A stretch of 35,000 bases of DNA from Halisarca cf. caerulea (GCA_963170055.1 CAUJGJ010000376.1:892501-927500); one strand, 5' to 3'. Shown: positions 10,432 to 21,013, counted from the stretch's first letter. Notes: generated from the letters alone by a model not told the origin. Numbers and translations: made by a program.

Positions 10432-10577
10432 CGTGTACTGTATGTACTGTATGTACTGTATGTACTGTATGTACTGTATGTACTGTATGTACTGTATGTA
10501 CCCTATGTACTGTATGTACTGTATGTGCTGTATGTACTGTATGTACTGTATGTACTGTATGTACTGTATGTACTGTA
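10432..10577. repeat. 9-bp TGTACTGTA minisatellite
   Basis: About 16 units of TACTGTATG with a few variants (TACCCTATG, TGCTGTATG). The unit is a multiple of three, so all six frames can stay open; this explains the Tyr-Val-Leu and Met-Tyr-Cys repeats. Confidence 0.9.
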
Positions 10578-10740
10578 TGAACATATGTGTGTACATATGT
10601 GCATACGTACATACGTATGCACATATGTACGTACATACGTACTCGTGTACGTACGTACAAGTGTATATGCTTACATACATATGTGCATGTATACACATAC
10701 GTACATATGTACATACGTACGTACATACATACAAATGTAC
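10578..10740. repeat. TACG/CATA tetranucleotide array
   Basis: GTACATATG, CATACGTACG and related tetramers follow the 9-bp array directly. Confidence 0.85.
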
Positions 10741-10743
10741 ATA

Positions 10744-10961
10744 CAGTGGAGTACACTCATAACAAACACTGTAATAACAAGTTTCTGGTTATAACAAAAC
10801 TTAGGTCAATGTCAGTGTTGTGTGCGGTGATAGAACACAGTATTGGCTATGGCCAAGTTCTGATATAACAAAACACTAGGGTGGGAATAACAAAACACTA
10901 GGGTGGGAATAACAAAACACTAGGGTGGGAATTTTCTCTTTGTTAAATTAGTGCTCCACTG
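10744..10961. mobile_element. Miniature element with three internal 22-bp repeats, TA-flanked
   Basis: The 218-bp element has termini CAGTGGAGTACACTCATAAC and TTAGTGCTCCACTG. TA flanks both ends (10742-10743, 10962-10963). ATAACAAAACACTAGGGTGG plus GA repeats three times at 10865-10930. Confidence 0.75.
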
Positions 10962-11089
10962 TACAGCATATATGCACCTTGCATACAGCACCCGCAGCTG
11001 TGGACAAGCAGGTGTGAGAGGGCTCCAGCCGGCACAGCAGCATGATTAGTGTTGGAGATATTACAAAATGTTGCAAATGCATAAATGTA

Positions 11090-11510
11090 CGTATGTACGT
11101 ATGTACGTATGTACGTATGTACGTGTGTACGTATATGCAAGACTAGAAGGAAAGAAGGCAGGCTGGGCAGATATGATACAAGACATGTACGTATGTGTGA
11201 ACATGGGGATATGTGTGAACATGGGGATATGTGTGAACATGGGGATATGTGTGAATATGGGGATATGTGTGAACATGGGGATATGTGTGAACATGGGGAT
11301 ATGCGTGAACATGGGGATATGTGTGGACATGGGGATATGTGTTAACATGGGGATATGTACGAATCTGGGGAGTGTTGTCTCCAGGTTCACACATACCCCC
11401 AGGTTCACACATACCCCCAGGTTCACACATACGTATCTTATGACATGCCTGTCCAGCCTGCCTTCTATTCCTCCCAGTAGCATATTGCATGTATGTACGT
11501 ACGTATGTGC
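11090..11510. repeat. Large foldback with an 18-bp minisatellite in both arms
   Basis: The left arm (AAGGCAGGCTGGGCAG at 11156-11171) and right arm (CTGTCCAGCCTGCCTT at 11448-11463) are complementary with one mismatch. The left arm holds about nine units of ATGTGTGAACATGGGGAT (11193-11358). The right arm holds about three units of CCAGGTTCACACATACCC (11381-11431), a diverged reverse complement of the same unit. TACG arrays lie outside both arms. Confidence 0.8.
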
Positions 11511-11630
11511 ATTCACAACACTTTAAGATAGTGGGCATAAACACACAGTCTCACTTGTTTTCAGCACAAAAATGAAAATGGTGGCTAGAGGCAGACTAGA
11601 AGATGGGCTTCATTGGGTATTGGTTACACA

Positions 11631-12806
11631 GACAGCTGGGTAGGAATGGGTACACAGCTGGGTTGGAATGGGCACACAGCTGGGTAGGAACGGGCACACA
11701 GCTGGGTAGGAATGGGCACACAGCTGGGTTGGAATGGGCACACAGCTGGGTAGGAACGGGCACACAGCTGGGTAGGAATGGGCACACAGCTGGGTTGGAA
11801 TGGGCACACAGCTGGGTAGGAACGGGCACACAGCTGGGTTGGAACGGGCACACAGCTGGGTAGGAACGGGCACACAGCTGGGTAGGAACGGGCACACAGC
11901 TGGGTTGGAACGGGCACACAGCTGGGTAGGAACGGGCACACAGCTGGGTAGGAATGGGCACACAGCTGGGTTGGAATGGGCACACAGCTGGGTAGGAATG
12001 GGCACACAGCTGGGTAGGAACGGGCACACAGCTGGGTAGGAATGGGCACACAGCTGGGTTGGAATGGGCACACAGCTGGGTAGGAACGGGCACACAGCTG
12101 GGTTGGAATGGGCACACAGCTGGGTAGGAACGGGCACACAGCTGGGTTGGAACGGGCACACAGCTGGGTTGGAACGGGCACACAGCTGGGTTGGAACGGG
12201 CACACAGCTGGGTTGGAACGGGCACACAGCTGGGTTGAAACGGGCACACAGCTGGGTAGGAACGGGCACACAGCTGGGTTGGAACGGGCACACAGCTGGG
12301 TAGGAACGGGCACACAGCTGGGTAGGAACAGGCACACAGCTGGGTTGGAACGGGCACACAGCTGGGTTGGAACGGGCACACAGCTGGGTTGGAACGGGCA
12401 CACAGCTGGGTTGGAACGGGCACACAGCTGGGTAGGAATGGGCACACAGCTGGGTTGGAACGGGCACACAGCTGGGTTGGAACGGGCACACAGCTGGGTT
12501 GGAACGGGCACACAGCTGGGTTGGAACGGGCACACAGCTGGGTAGGAACGGGCACACAGCTGGGTTGGAACGGGCACACAGCTGGGTAGGAACGGGCACA
12601 CAGCTGGGTTGGAACGGGCACACAGCTGGGTAGGAACGGGCACACAGCTGGGTAGGAACGGGCACACAGCTGGGTTGGAACGGGCACACAGCTGGGTAGG
12701 AACGGGCACACAGCTGGGTTGGAACGGGCACACAGCTGGGTAGGAACAGGCACACAACTGGGTTGGAACGGGCACACAGCTGGGTAGGAATGGGCACACA
12801 GCTGGA
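11631..12806. repeat. 22-bp minisatellite, about 53 units
   Basis: The unit is ACAGCTGGGTAGGAACGGGC plus AC, with variants TTGGAA for TAGGAA and ATGGGC for ACGGGC. The unit length is not a multiple of three and has no stop in the minus direction, so all three minus frames stay open for about 400 codons with a 22-residue repeat (PSCVPVPTQLCARSYPAVCP type). This is expected of the repeat arithmetic and is not evidence of a gene. A few units have AACAGG or GAAACG substitutions. Confidence 0.95.
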
Positions 12807-13010
12807 AGGACACCTGGGAAAATATGCATTACAATGACTTCTCCTTCTCAAATGGCCGTGAAGGAAGGGGTATTGATTTTGGGAGGTTTACAGCAAATTC
12901 ATGCGAGTAGTATTCGGTGATGGAAAGGCATGTCTGTGGCAGGGTTCATCTCCACAAGGCATTTCTGCATAGTTTCTGTATAAATTGAAAGAGTTATTCG
13001 TCCCCAACAA
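12807..13010. other. No gene seen
   Basis: Short unique-looking stretch between the minisatellite and an inverted repeat. Confidence 0.4.
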
Positions 13011-13011
13011 C

Positions 13012-13251
13012 ATCTGACCATCCATGTAGTTGTGCAAGTTGTCAGACATTTTGTTGGATAGTGAAAAGTTTGTTGGACTATTGTTAAACATGTCTATGAC
13101 AATTCGTCAGTTGTAATCAACAGTTCTCTTCACAAATTACTCAACTGTGCAACATTTCACCCTTCACGGGCTTCTTCAGGCACAAATAATACAACACTCA
13201 ATAACTCAATTAACAATAGTCCAACAAACTTTTCACTATCTGACCATCCAT
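13012..13251. repeat. Perfect 31-bp inverted repeat inside a 14-bp direct repeat
   Basis: The arms at 13057-13087 and 13210-13240 (reading TTAACAATAGTCCAACAAAC... on the right) are perfectly complementary over 31 bp, with a 122-bp spacer. ATCTGACCATCCAT occurs at 13012-13025 and again at 13238-13251. Confidence 0.75.
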
Positions 13252-13290
13252 ACTCGGCCAAGTAGAATTCCTGATGTATGGAAGTGCATA

Positions 13291-13489
13291 CAGTGGGTCC
13301 TCCGATGGTGGACTCTCCCGAATAAGAACGCAGTATAACAAACCTCTCTACAAAGGACACGACTTACGGTCCCGGTATAATTCCTACAATATGTTTTGAA
13401 CCTCCCAAAGAGGAAAACCTCTCTACAAAGAACAAATCAGCTGAAAATTATGTCGTCCCCGAAGTGTCCTTTATTTGGAGGTTCCACTG
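13291..13489. mobile_element. Miniature element, AAAGGACAC family
   Basis: The 199-bp copy has left end CAGTGGGTCCTCCGATGG after TA (13289-13290) and right end TTTGGAGGTTCCACTG. The interior contains CAAACCTCTCTACAAAGGAC and AAACCTCTCTACAAAGAAC. It is the reverse complement type of 21014-21200. Confidence 0.7.
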
Positions 13490-13619
13490 TGTATATTTAT
13501 GTGTATTAGGTCCATAGATTTAAAATTCCAATGAAGTGTACAAAGAATGTTTCACAGTAAGTTCTGCAAGTACTGAACAAACACGTCTGCCCCCGGTCAC
13601 GTTATGCAGGGAAAACATG

Positions 13620-13815
13620 CAGTCAGACCTTACTTATCCGCACACATCCGTTCTGGATACATTACAGACATACAGAACACAGTGAGAGAACTGGATGAAT
13701 GAGGGAGCAGTAGTATTGTGTACAGTAGGATTATTGCAGATTTGTAGCAATAAAAACTACTGCGGAAGGTGAGGGAAGTGGATATCTGAGGTGCGAATAA
13801 GTGATGTCTCTCAGT
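13620..13815. mobile_element. Miniature element of the CCGTTCTGGATGAAATTG family
   Basis: The left end is CAGTCAGACCTTACTTATCC and the right end is AAGTGATGTCTCTCAG. The interior (GGATTATTGCAGATTTG, ACTACTGCGGAAGGTGAGGG) is shared with copies at 2798 and 32193. Confidence 0.7.
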
Positions 13816-13824
13816 ACATATATT

Positions 13825-13992
13825 TACAAGAGGCAGTACAGGACAACCGGACCACCCACATACAAAAAACACCTGCCTACAGAGATTGCTGTAGGCAGAC
13901 CATGTGCTACTTCAGTGATATTAAAGACCACCTGTCTACAGAGGACAGTATCACTTGGCCCTTGAGTAGTCTTTGTAGACAGGTTTCATTGC
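13825..13992. repeat. CACCTGTCTACAGAGGACA family repeat
   Basis: ACCTGCCTACAGAGATTG and ACCTGTCTACAGAGGACAG are two internal copies. The sequence ends with TTGTAGACAGGTTTCATTG, an inverted copy of the same word. It is related to 5795-5975 and 19326-19545. Confidence 0.55.
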
Positions 13993-13994
13993 GG

Positions 13995-14400
13995 AGAAAT
14001 CACGAAGAACAGTAAAACACTTGTAAACTGAACTCTGCAATCTGTAACCCTCACTAAACTGTATATAAGTGTTTTCAAGTCCTACCCACTCGCCACATCA
14101 GCTGCACATGATCTGTACAGCCTCGCTAATCCGAAAAGCTCCTCAAACTCGCCATTTTCATCTTTCCGACAAATGTTCAGTTTAGAGGGTTTCGCTCAAT
14201 GTACGTAATAATAGATTTACAGCATCCCACGCAATGCATGAAAGGAAATACAGCATCTGTTATCATGGTAACGGTATGATTATATCATAGATACTCAAAC
14301 CATACAGCGATTTTATAATGTATAAAACATGGGCGTCTAACTTGCTGTGAGTTTATACTTGGAAACTTGTATTTTCAGGCAAATACCTCTCTGTAATGTT
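13995..14400. other. No gene seen
   Basis: Unique-looking AT-rich sequence. CCTCGCTAATCCGAAAAGC near 14133 may be a worn element terminus. Confidence 0.4.
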
Positions 14401-14622
14401 CCTTGAAGACCTTTCCGAAGAAACACGCTACCAATCAAATCCAAAAGAAGCCAATCTTCGCTACCGCAAGAATCGAACTTAGCATCGTAGCCGAGAAAGT
14501 CTTCTTAGGGGATTTTAACCGCCGATTCTCTTCAGAAACTCGATATTTAGTGTTCAAATTGCTTCGACGAATCCCTGGAAGTCAAGAACACTTGCCCCAA
14601 GTCCACAGACGGATGCTATATC

Positions 14623-14698
14623 GGGCTGAATGGCATATAAAATGCACTCGCCCTCGGGTGCTTCACGCCCTTGGGACTCGGCATATGCCATTCAGCCC
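14623..14698. repeat. Foldback with perfect 16-bp arms
   Basis: GGGCTGAATGGCATAT (14623-14638) and ATATGCCATTCAGCCC (14683-14698) are perfect complements around a 44-nt spacer. The spacer itself contains GCACTCGCCCTCGGGTGC and CCCTTGGGACTCGGC. The 115-codon open frame crossing it (14403-14750) is not supported as a gene. Confidence 0.7.
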
Positions 14699-14749
14699 TA
14701 GCGCCTACAGTATGTCTCAACTACTAAATGTCACACAAACACCAGCCTA

Positions 14750-15025
14750 GTGACATAAGTGAATATGCAGGATACACATAGGTAGTGACTGACCAGTAAA
14801 AAGAGATAAGTTGGTAGACAAGGCAGCCATTGAGCCCTCTACAGGGTGTGTTTGGTCATTGGAAGGGTTCCAACTTCCTCGAATGAAATGCAATTTACAC
14901 GATGTCATTACTGAGATCAGTGTCCCAAACAGATTTTTTTAACCTATAACCATGATTAAGCGCTGCACACTACTACACTGCACCTGTATTAGTACGCAGA
15001 TAAGTTATGTACTTACATACATATG
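14750..15025. other. No gene seen
   Basis: Unique-looking sequence before a (TG)n tract; nothing is supported. Confidence 0.4.
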
Positions 15026-15028
15026 TGC

Positions 15029-15096
15029 ACCTGTGTGTGTGTGTGCGTGGGTGCGTGCGTGTGCGTGTGTGTGTGTGTGTGTATGTGTGTGTGTGT

Positions 15097-15142
<46 letters not shown>
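15029..15142. repeat. (TG)n microsatellite with CG variants
   Basis: About 110 bp of TG with GCGTG interruptions. Confidence 0.9.
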
Positions 15143-15144
15143 AT

Positions 15145-15570
15145 TGTTGGAAACAAGGGCCTACATCCAGGCCTTGTCAGGCCATTTTGATGTTTTGTCA
15201 GTTCCACAATTGAAAGTGTAAATGAGTCTGAAGTCTGAACTGAGAGATGATACAGACATGCCCACAGATGTGGGAGACAGGCTACAAAGGATGATTGAAC
15301 CAAAGCAATTTGACTTGTTGAGACACCTTTGATGAAATGCCTGTTAAAATGCATTCCTAAATACTGACAAGAAACATGATCTAACACTCCCTCTTTGCAT
15401 TTCCGTTCTGAAACACTTATTCAATTGTAGATTTATGTACATACGTATGTATAATATGGCCGGGCATAGCAGCAGACAAGGCCTCTTACCACTTGCAATA
15501 TCATTTACGCACTCCACAGAATGCATTCAATCAGCAATGTGCCTACAAATACATACATAGTACATACGCA
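15145..15570. other. No gene seen
   Basis: Unique-looking sequence with short CATACGTA patches; no supported feature. Confidence 0.4.
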
Positions 15571-15571
15571 C

Positions 15572-16735
15572 AAGGGTTTCATTTAGGGTGGGTGGGGCAT
15601 TTGCCCCCCCTTGCCAGAGTCTTCCCCCCCCCCCCCTTCTCTTGGAAAATAGGTTAGCCTTATTTTTATTTAAAGAGGTAAAGATGCAGAACTGAAATCA
15701 ACACAAATAAGGAATATACAAGGAAAATGTAGCGTTTTAAAACCTAAACAGCTATTCTCCTACCCTTTGTGTTCCACATATCTACAGTCTCTTCAAGGTC
15801 AAAGAGTAATTAGCAGCTTTTGTGCCAACAATTTTAGTCAGTGTCTGATCTAATAGGTGTAGGTGGTATAGGCGTGTAATTCTCCAAAGTACCCTATCAG
15901 GACCTTTGGTCTATAAGTAGGTTCTATCCAGTTGGGGGAAGGGGGGACGCTACTACCCCAAACCCTCCAACTGTAGTGATTCTAACTGTAGTGTAAAGTA
16001 CTATAGAGAAGGCCCTACTCGAATGACAAAAGCAACCTTGAATGGTCCAAAATGGCCTCAGATACGTACCACCTTATATAACCTAAAAACTTAAATTATC
16101 CCTGGGGGAGCATACCCCCAGACCCCCCTAGCTATATACAGAATCCCTACATACCACATACATACGTACGTATCTGCACCTCCTTACATCACTGCACTGC
16201 ATGTGTTTTATAGATACAGTCGAACCTCACTATAATGAACCCTGGATTCAATGAACTCCCTGACATAACACACATAAACCTTAGAATGCACACCTATTTA
16301 CTCTATTGTAAATGAACCCTGATATAGCGAACACCCTGATATAGTGAACCTTTTCAGTGGTCCCGTGGGGGTTCGTTGTACTGAGGTTTGACTGTATCTA
16401 CTATATAGGATGTAATGTACACATAAACTGTGATCATGTGTTACAGCAGCAGACATGAACTGTGATACTGAAGCTTCCCCAAAAAAAATTATCCTAGATA
16501 CGTAGTACCCTGATAGGTGTTGAGTGTCAGATCAGCACCAGAAATCTGGGCATCTCATCATATCATTTGAGAACCACAAATGAGTCTGAAAATGCACCAG
16601 AAGCGATCTCAGATGGTATAAAATTCAAAAATTTTATGGGAAAGCATGCCCCCAGATCCCCCTAGAACATGTGCTATCACGCACACTCCCCCCCCCCCCC
16701 CCAACCCAATTCTTTTCATAAGTACTATTTTGCGG
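15572..16735. mobile_element. Second hAT-like element copy, interrupted and rearranged
   Basis: It starts CAAGGGTTTCATTTAGGGTG and follows the order of the 1933-2553 copy: AACACAAATAAGGAATATAC, CTATTCTCCTACCC, TGGTCCAAAATGGCCTCAG, CCTGGGGGAGCAT, TCATTTGAGAACCACAAA. Extra sequence of about 220 bp lies at 15810-16030, and a Tigger-like element sits at 16217-16394. The right terminus is missing; the copy runs into an 18-bp minisatellite at about 16735. Confidence 0.7.
16217..16394. mobile_element. Miniature pogo/Tigger-like element (CTATAATGAAC family), TA-flanked, nested
   Basis: The 178-bp element has termini CAGTCGAACCTCACTATAAT and TACTGAGGTTTGACTG. TA flanks both sides (16215-16216, 16395-16396). 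Inside, TGATATAG(C/T)GAAC repeats twice. It interrupts the hAT-like copy and so inserted later. Confidence 0.85.
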
Positions 16736-16978
16736 ATTAGAGGGGTTGGCGGAGTAGAGGGGTTGGCAGATTTGAGGGGTTGGTGGATAGAGGGATTGGC
16801 GGATTAGAGGGGTTGGTGGATTAGTGTGAAGTTGGCGGATTAGAGGGGTTGGTGGATTAGAGGGGTTGGCGGATTAGAGGGGTTGGTGGATTAGCGTGAA
16901 GTTGGCGGATTAGAGGGGTTGGTGGATTAGAGGGGTTGGTGGATTAGAGGGGTTGGTGGATTAGAGGGGTTGGTGGAG
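16732..16978. repeat. 18-bp GGATTAGAGGGGTTGGTG minisatellite
   Basis: About 13 units alternate TTGGTG and TTGGCG, with two units replaced by GGATTAG(T/C)GTGAAGTTGGC. The core GGATTAGAGGGG also occurs in the 32-bp array near 30.1-30.45 kb. Confidence 0.9.
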
Positions 16979-17200
16979 TTGTCTTGATGTCTTGTCACTG
17001 TGAAAACAGGCAGGTTGATATGTACACAATATATATACACATAAACATACGTACATACGTACGTGTATACATACGTACGTGATTAATGGGGGCGTACAGG
17101 AAGACTACCAGTCTACAGCGACCCACGCACAGATACATGGGCAACTCGGACCATTAAGCACAACTACTTTTGTGTGGCCAGGCAGGTACGTACGTACGCA

Positions 17201-17557
17201 CAGTGGAACTTGCTTGGTGAGTACCTGGTTCAGTACATACTCCTGGATAGTAAGTACTACTCATTCTGTCCCTGTGTATACCTCATGTACATAAACCAAC
17301 CCTGGTAGTAAGTACCTGGTTTAGCACATACTCCTGGATAGTAAGTACTCCTCATTCTGTCCCTGTGTATACCTCATGTACATAAACCAACTCTGATAGT
17401 AAGCACCCGGTTTAGTACATACTCCTGGATAGTAAGTACTCCTCATTCTGTCCCTGTGTATACCTCATGTACTTCAACTAGCTCTGATAGTAAGTACCTC
17501 CGATAATAAGTACTGATTTTGTGTCCCCTTTGAGATGCGTACTAAGTAAGTTTCATT
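17201..17557. mobile_element. AGTACTTACTATC-family element with 91-bp tandem units
   Basis: The left end is CAGTGGAACTTGCTTGGTG and the right end is ACTAAGTAAGTTTCATTA. CCTGGATAGTAAGTACT recurs at about 17244, 17335 and 17426, a 91-bp period. Confidence 0.7.
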
Positions 17558-17559
17558 AT

Positions 17560-18045
17560 ACATACAATCCAAGTTGGTTAATATGTACAAACATACGTAC
17601 ATACGTATGTACTAGTGTTCATCAAACAGTGCCTGATTTCGGCAACTGTGCCTCGTGAAAAATACATCAGCAATTTAGATTTATGCCTCAAATAATATGC
17701 GTCATCAAATCTGCACACGAGTTTCACACCTGACTGGGATGGTTTCCTGCACTCATTCAATCATTTTTGCAGATTAGCAGAAATATATCCTAGCAATGTT
17801 CCATCATGTCCTCCAGCAAGGGTTTCTCCCAGCAAGGTTCTCTCAAACAGTGTGTGATTTCAGTGACCACAAACAACAGGAATTTACATTGCTACTATGT
17901 GATTGTCCTCCTAACAACAGATTGAACAGCACTGAGGCAGAGCGAGGGGTTTCCACCCAGCGTGTGTGTGTTGGTGACCCTCTCCATGTACTGCTAGCCT
18001 GTGGGAAGTGACAACACTGCCTGCAGCAGAGTGAGGGCTTCTATT
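17560..18045. other. No gene seen
   Basis: The motifs CAGCAAGG.TTCTC.C near 17813-17840 suggest a short duplication. A 71-codon open frame at 17796-18011 has no supporting features. Confidence 0.35.
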
Positions 18046-18046
18046 C

Positions 18047-18062
18047 CAGTGTGTGTGTGTGT

Positions 18063-18128
<66 letters not shown>

Positions 18129-18155
18129 GTGTGTGTGTGTGTGTGCGTGCGTGGG
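18047..18155. repeat. (TG)n microsatellite
   Basis: About 105 bp of TG with TATG and GCG interruptions. Confidence 0.9.
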
Positions 18156-18479
18156 TGTTGCTGTCTCTCTGCTACAGGCTCTTTGAAGCAATAGATGATC
18201 ATCTTTCACACACAGGCTTCTAGCTTCCTGAAGCCACACACAACCACACACAACCACACACAGACAGGCACTAAAGCTTCATAATAGAAATTTCCCTAAT
18301 ATGGCAGGGACATAACAGAAAAAGATTGCGGGAGGTGATGACAGTCAACAGAGTCTGTTTACAGTGAAAACTGCTGACAGTCTCAATACAGTCTGATACA
18401 CATTACACAAGCCCACACATTCAATGTACTATCAGGTGTGATAAAATTTGTTCCAAAATTAAGTCACCTACGTACCTAG

Positions 18480-18592
18480 GTACATATGTATGTATTTATG
18501 TATGTTGTATGTACGTATGTATTTATGTATGTTGTATGTACGTATGTATTTATGTATGTTGTATGTATGAATGTATTTATGCATGTATATAT
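18480..18592. repeat. 27-bp array of TATG/TTATG type
   Basis: GTATGTATTTATGTATGTTG followed by TATGTAC repeats about three times, then degrades into TATA-containing tetramers. Confidence 0.8.
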
Positions 18593-18796
18593 GCAGGGAA
18601 GGTGCAGAGGGTGACCTGATAAGAGGTGGAGTTGGGTTTAGTGGGACAAACTGACCACCACAAACACCACACCCCCAACACCAGACCACCTGTTCACCAC
18701 ACCCTACAGCATGCACACATGCATACATTCATCAGTTGAGCTACGTATGTATGTATGTAGGTATGTATGTAGGTACGTATGTACTGTACATACGTA

Positions 18797-18976
18797 CAGT
18801 GAACCTCTGTAATCCAACACCTCAATAATCCGACATTCCCTCTAATCTGACGAAATCCTGGGGACAGTTACCACATTACGGCACACTAAGAAACACTTGA
18901 TAACCCAGCAACCTTTGTAATTTGACACGTCTTGTGTTTGTTACACACAGAGTGTCAGATTATAGAGGTTCGGCAG
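18797..18976. mobile_element. Miniature TCCGACA-family element, TA-flanked
   Basis: The 180-bp copy has left end CAGTGAACCTCTGTAATCC and right end TTATAGAGGTTCGGCAG, with TA on both sides. The interior words (AATAATCCGACATTCCC, CTTGATAACCCAGCAACC) define the long version of the family. Confidence 0.75.
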
Positions 18977-19201
18977 TACCACACACTGTCTAGTGTGAGG
19001 TACTGCGGAAGCTGTATAATATCTGGTGCATTTTAACACATCGTTAACTTTGGCAGACTTATGTTACTGCTATCACAAAACAAATTTGAAGCAGCTGAAA
19101 ATTAATTGCTAAGGTGAAAGGTTCAACTATTATTACAGTTCAAAGGCTCAATACTGTCCACATGGTGTCAATGAAGAAACACTAATAAAATGGCTGCCAA
19201 T

Positions 19202-19320
19202 AGTTACATACGTACGTATGTACGTATGTACAGCCACCACAGTCCAGATATGTGATTACCAGACAGAGCTATGTATGTATGTATGTATATATGTACATAC
19301 ATACATTCACATACGTACGT
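19202..19320. repeat. TACG/TATG tetranucleotide patches
   Basis: Two short arrays at 19205-19230 and 19270-19325. Confidence 0.75.
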
Positions 19321-19325
19321 ATGTA

Positions 19326-19545
19326 CCTCCATGTGGGACCACCTGTCTACAGAGGACACTGTGGTCTGGTCCAGCGCACAACCATACAATACCAGCCACA
19401 CCTCTGCTTGTGAAAATCTGTCTACAGAGGACACTATACATAACCTGGTCCAATGTACATATGCACAAGTGTACAATGAGTCATACATCTTAGTATGAGA
19501 CCACCTCTTTACAGCGGTCACTTTGCATTGGTCCTGAGAGGGAGC
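19326..19545. repeat. CACCTGTCTACAGAGGACA family, three diverged units
   Basis: GACCACCTGTCTACAGAGGA, AATCTGTCTACAGAGGACAC and GACCACCTCTTTACAGCGGT occur about 80-90 bp apart, each followed by a CTGGTCC- or TTGGTCC-like word. Confidence 0.6.
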
Positions 19546-19632
19546 TTTTAGGAACAGTTCTGCTTGCAAGCAAAAATGCGGAACTTCCAAAAGACCTGAA
19601 AATTTACCCATATTTATATCCACTGCACACCT

Positions 19633-19635
<3 letters not shown>

Positions 19636-19698
<63 letters not shown>

Positions 19699-19734
19699 CA
19701 CACACACACATACACACACACATACACACACATA

Positions 19735-19766
<32 letters not shown>

Positions 19767-19815
19767 TACACACACACATACACACACACATACACAAATA
19801 CACACACATACAAAA
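19636..19815. repeat. (CA)n microsatellite
   Basis: About 180 bp of CA with CATACA interruptions. Confidence 0.9.
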
Positions 19816-19854
19816 CCCACACCACACCACCTGCATCCCACACACACACTCCGT

Positions 19855-20130
19855 ATGTACTTATACCACACCACCTGACCTTCATCCACCACACCACACC
19901 ACCTGACCTTCACCCACCACACCACACCACACCTGACCTTCACCCACCATACCACCTGACCTTCACCCACCACACCACCTGACCTTCACCCACCACACCA
20001 CACCACACCTGACCTTCACCCACCACACCACCTGACCTTCACCCACCACACCACCTGACCTTCACCTACCACACCACACCTGACCTTCGCCCACCACATC
20101 ACACCTGACCTTCACCCACACAACACATCA
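19855..20130. repeat. CACCACACCACCTGACCTTC minisatellite
   Basis: About eleven units of CACC(ACACC)n TGACCTTCACC of variable length (about 23-33 bp). The variation comes from gain or loss of ACACC. Confidence 0.85.
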
Positions 20131-20340
20131 CACAGCTGACCTCACACACACAGTAAATGATAGCAGTAGTGGTGGTAATGAGCTGAGAAGGTTGAACATG
20201 GTTGGATGGTGAAGTAGGAAGAGCAGAGGATGTGAGCGAAGAATTAACCAATTATGATAGCTCCAAATGGAAAATATCAGTTGTCAAGCAAGAAATGTGA
20301 GAAGGAAATAAAAACACATCTAGTACAGGACAATCTGCTT

Positions 20341-20345
20341 GCACA

Positions 20346-20402
<57 letters not shown>

Positions 20403-20452
20403 CACACACACACACACACACGAAACACACAAACATACATACATACATGCTT

Positions 20453-20518
<66 letters not shown>

Positions 20519-20552
20519 ACACACACACACACACAAACATACATACATGCTT

Positions 20553-20620
<68 letters not shown>
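20341..20620. repeat. Compound (CA)n microsatellite with a duplicated linker
   Basis: (CA)n blocks are separated by ACATACATACATGCTTGCAC at about 20433 and again near 20537, so a larger unit was duplicated in tandem. Confidence 0.9.
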
Positions 20621-20621
<1 letters not shown>

Positions 20622-20623
<2 letters not shown>

Positions 20624-21010
20624 TGCATGCACCTGAGCATGATTACACACACTATCACATTTTCCAGTTTGTATAATATGTATGTGACAAGAGTTCATTG
20701 AAATGTAAACAGTACCATGAAGTTTACACAGAAGCCTAGACAGCTGCAGGTGGCTGTAAGTCAGTTACAATAACACAATACATGTAGTTATATTACAGGA
20801 GTTCAGTGCTCCCATATATAGACATTGTACACTAGGCAGTACAGAGTGTTCTAAGTGGTGCACCAGTACTCCCAGCTGTTAAATATTTATTACAAGGCAA
20901 TTACTGTATTGTGTACTGCTACACTGTACCAATTTAGCACCCTCAATCTGACTGGCTGGTGGCAGCCAAACAATGAATCTCATTACTGAGCAACAGGATA
21001 GGCCTGAGCA
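20622..21010. other. No gene seen
   Basis: Unique-looking sequence; nothing is supported. Confidence 0.4.
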
Positions 21011-21013
21011 ACT

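Noticed and set aside
11596..12851. Three overlapping minus-strand open frames of about 400 codons
   Set aside because: They are produced by a 22-bp unit without stop codons. All three frames are open equally, so none is favoured as a gene.
14403..14750. 115-codon open frame
   Set aside because: It crosses a foldback with 16-bp arms, has no recognisable domain and no splice or promoter support.
16732..16978. Regular repeats that might suggest a CRISPR array
   Set aside because: Units are directly adjacent with no unique spacers, and the sequence is clearly eukaryotic.
17796..18011. 71-codon open frame
   Set aside because: No motif or context support. It overlaps a small local duplication (CAGCAAGG words).
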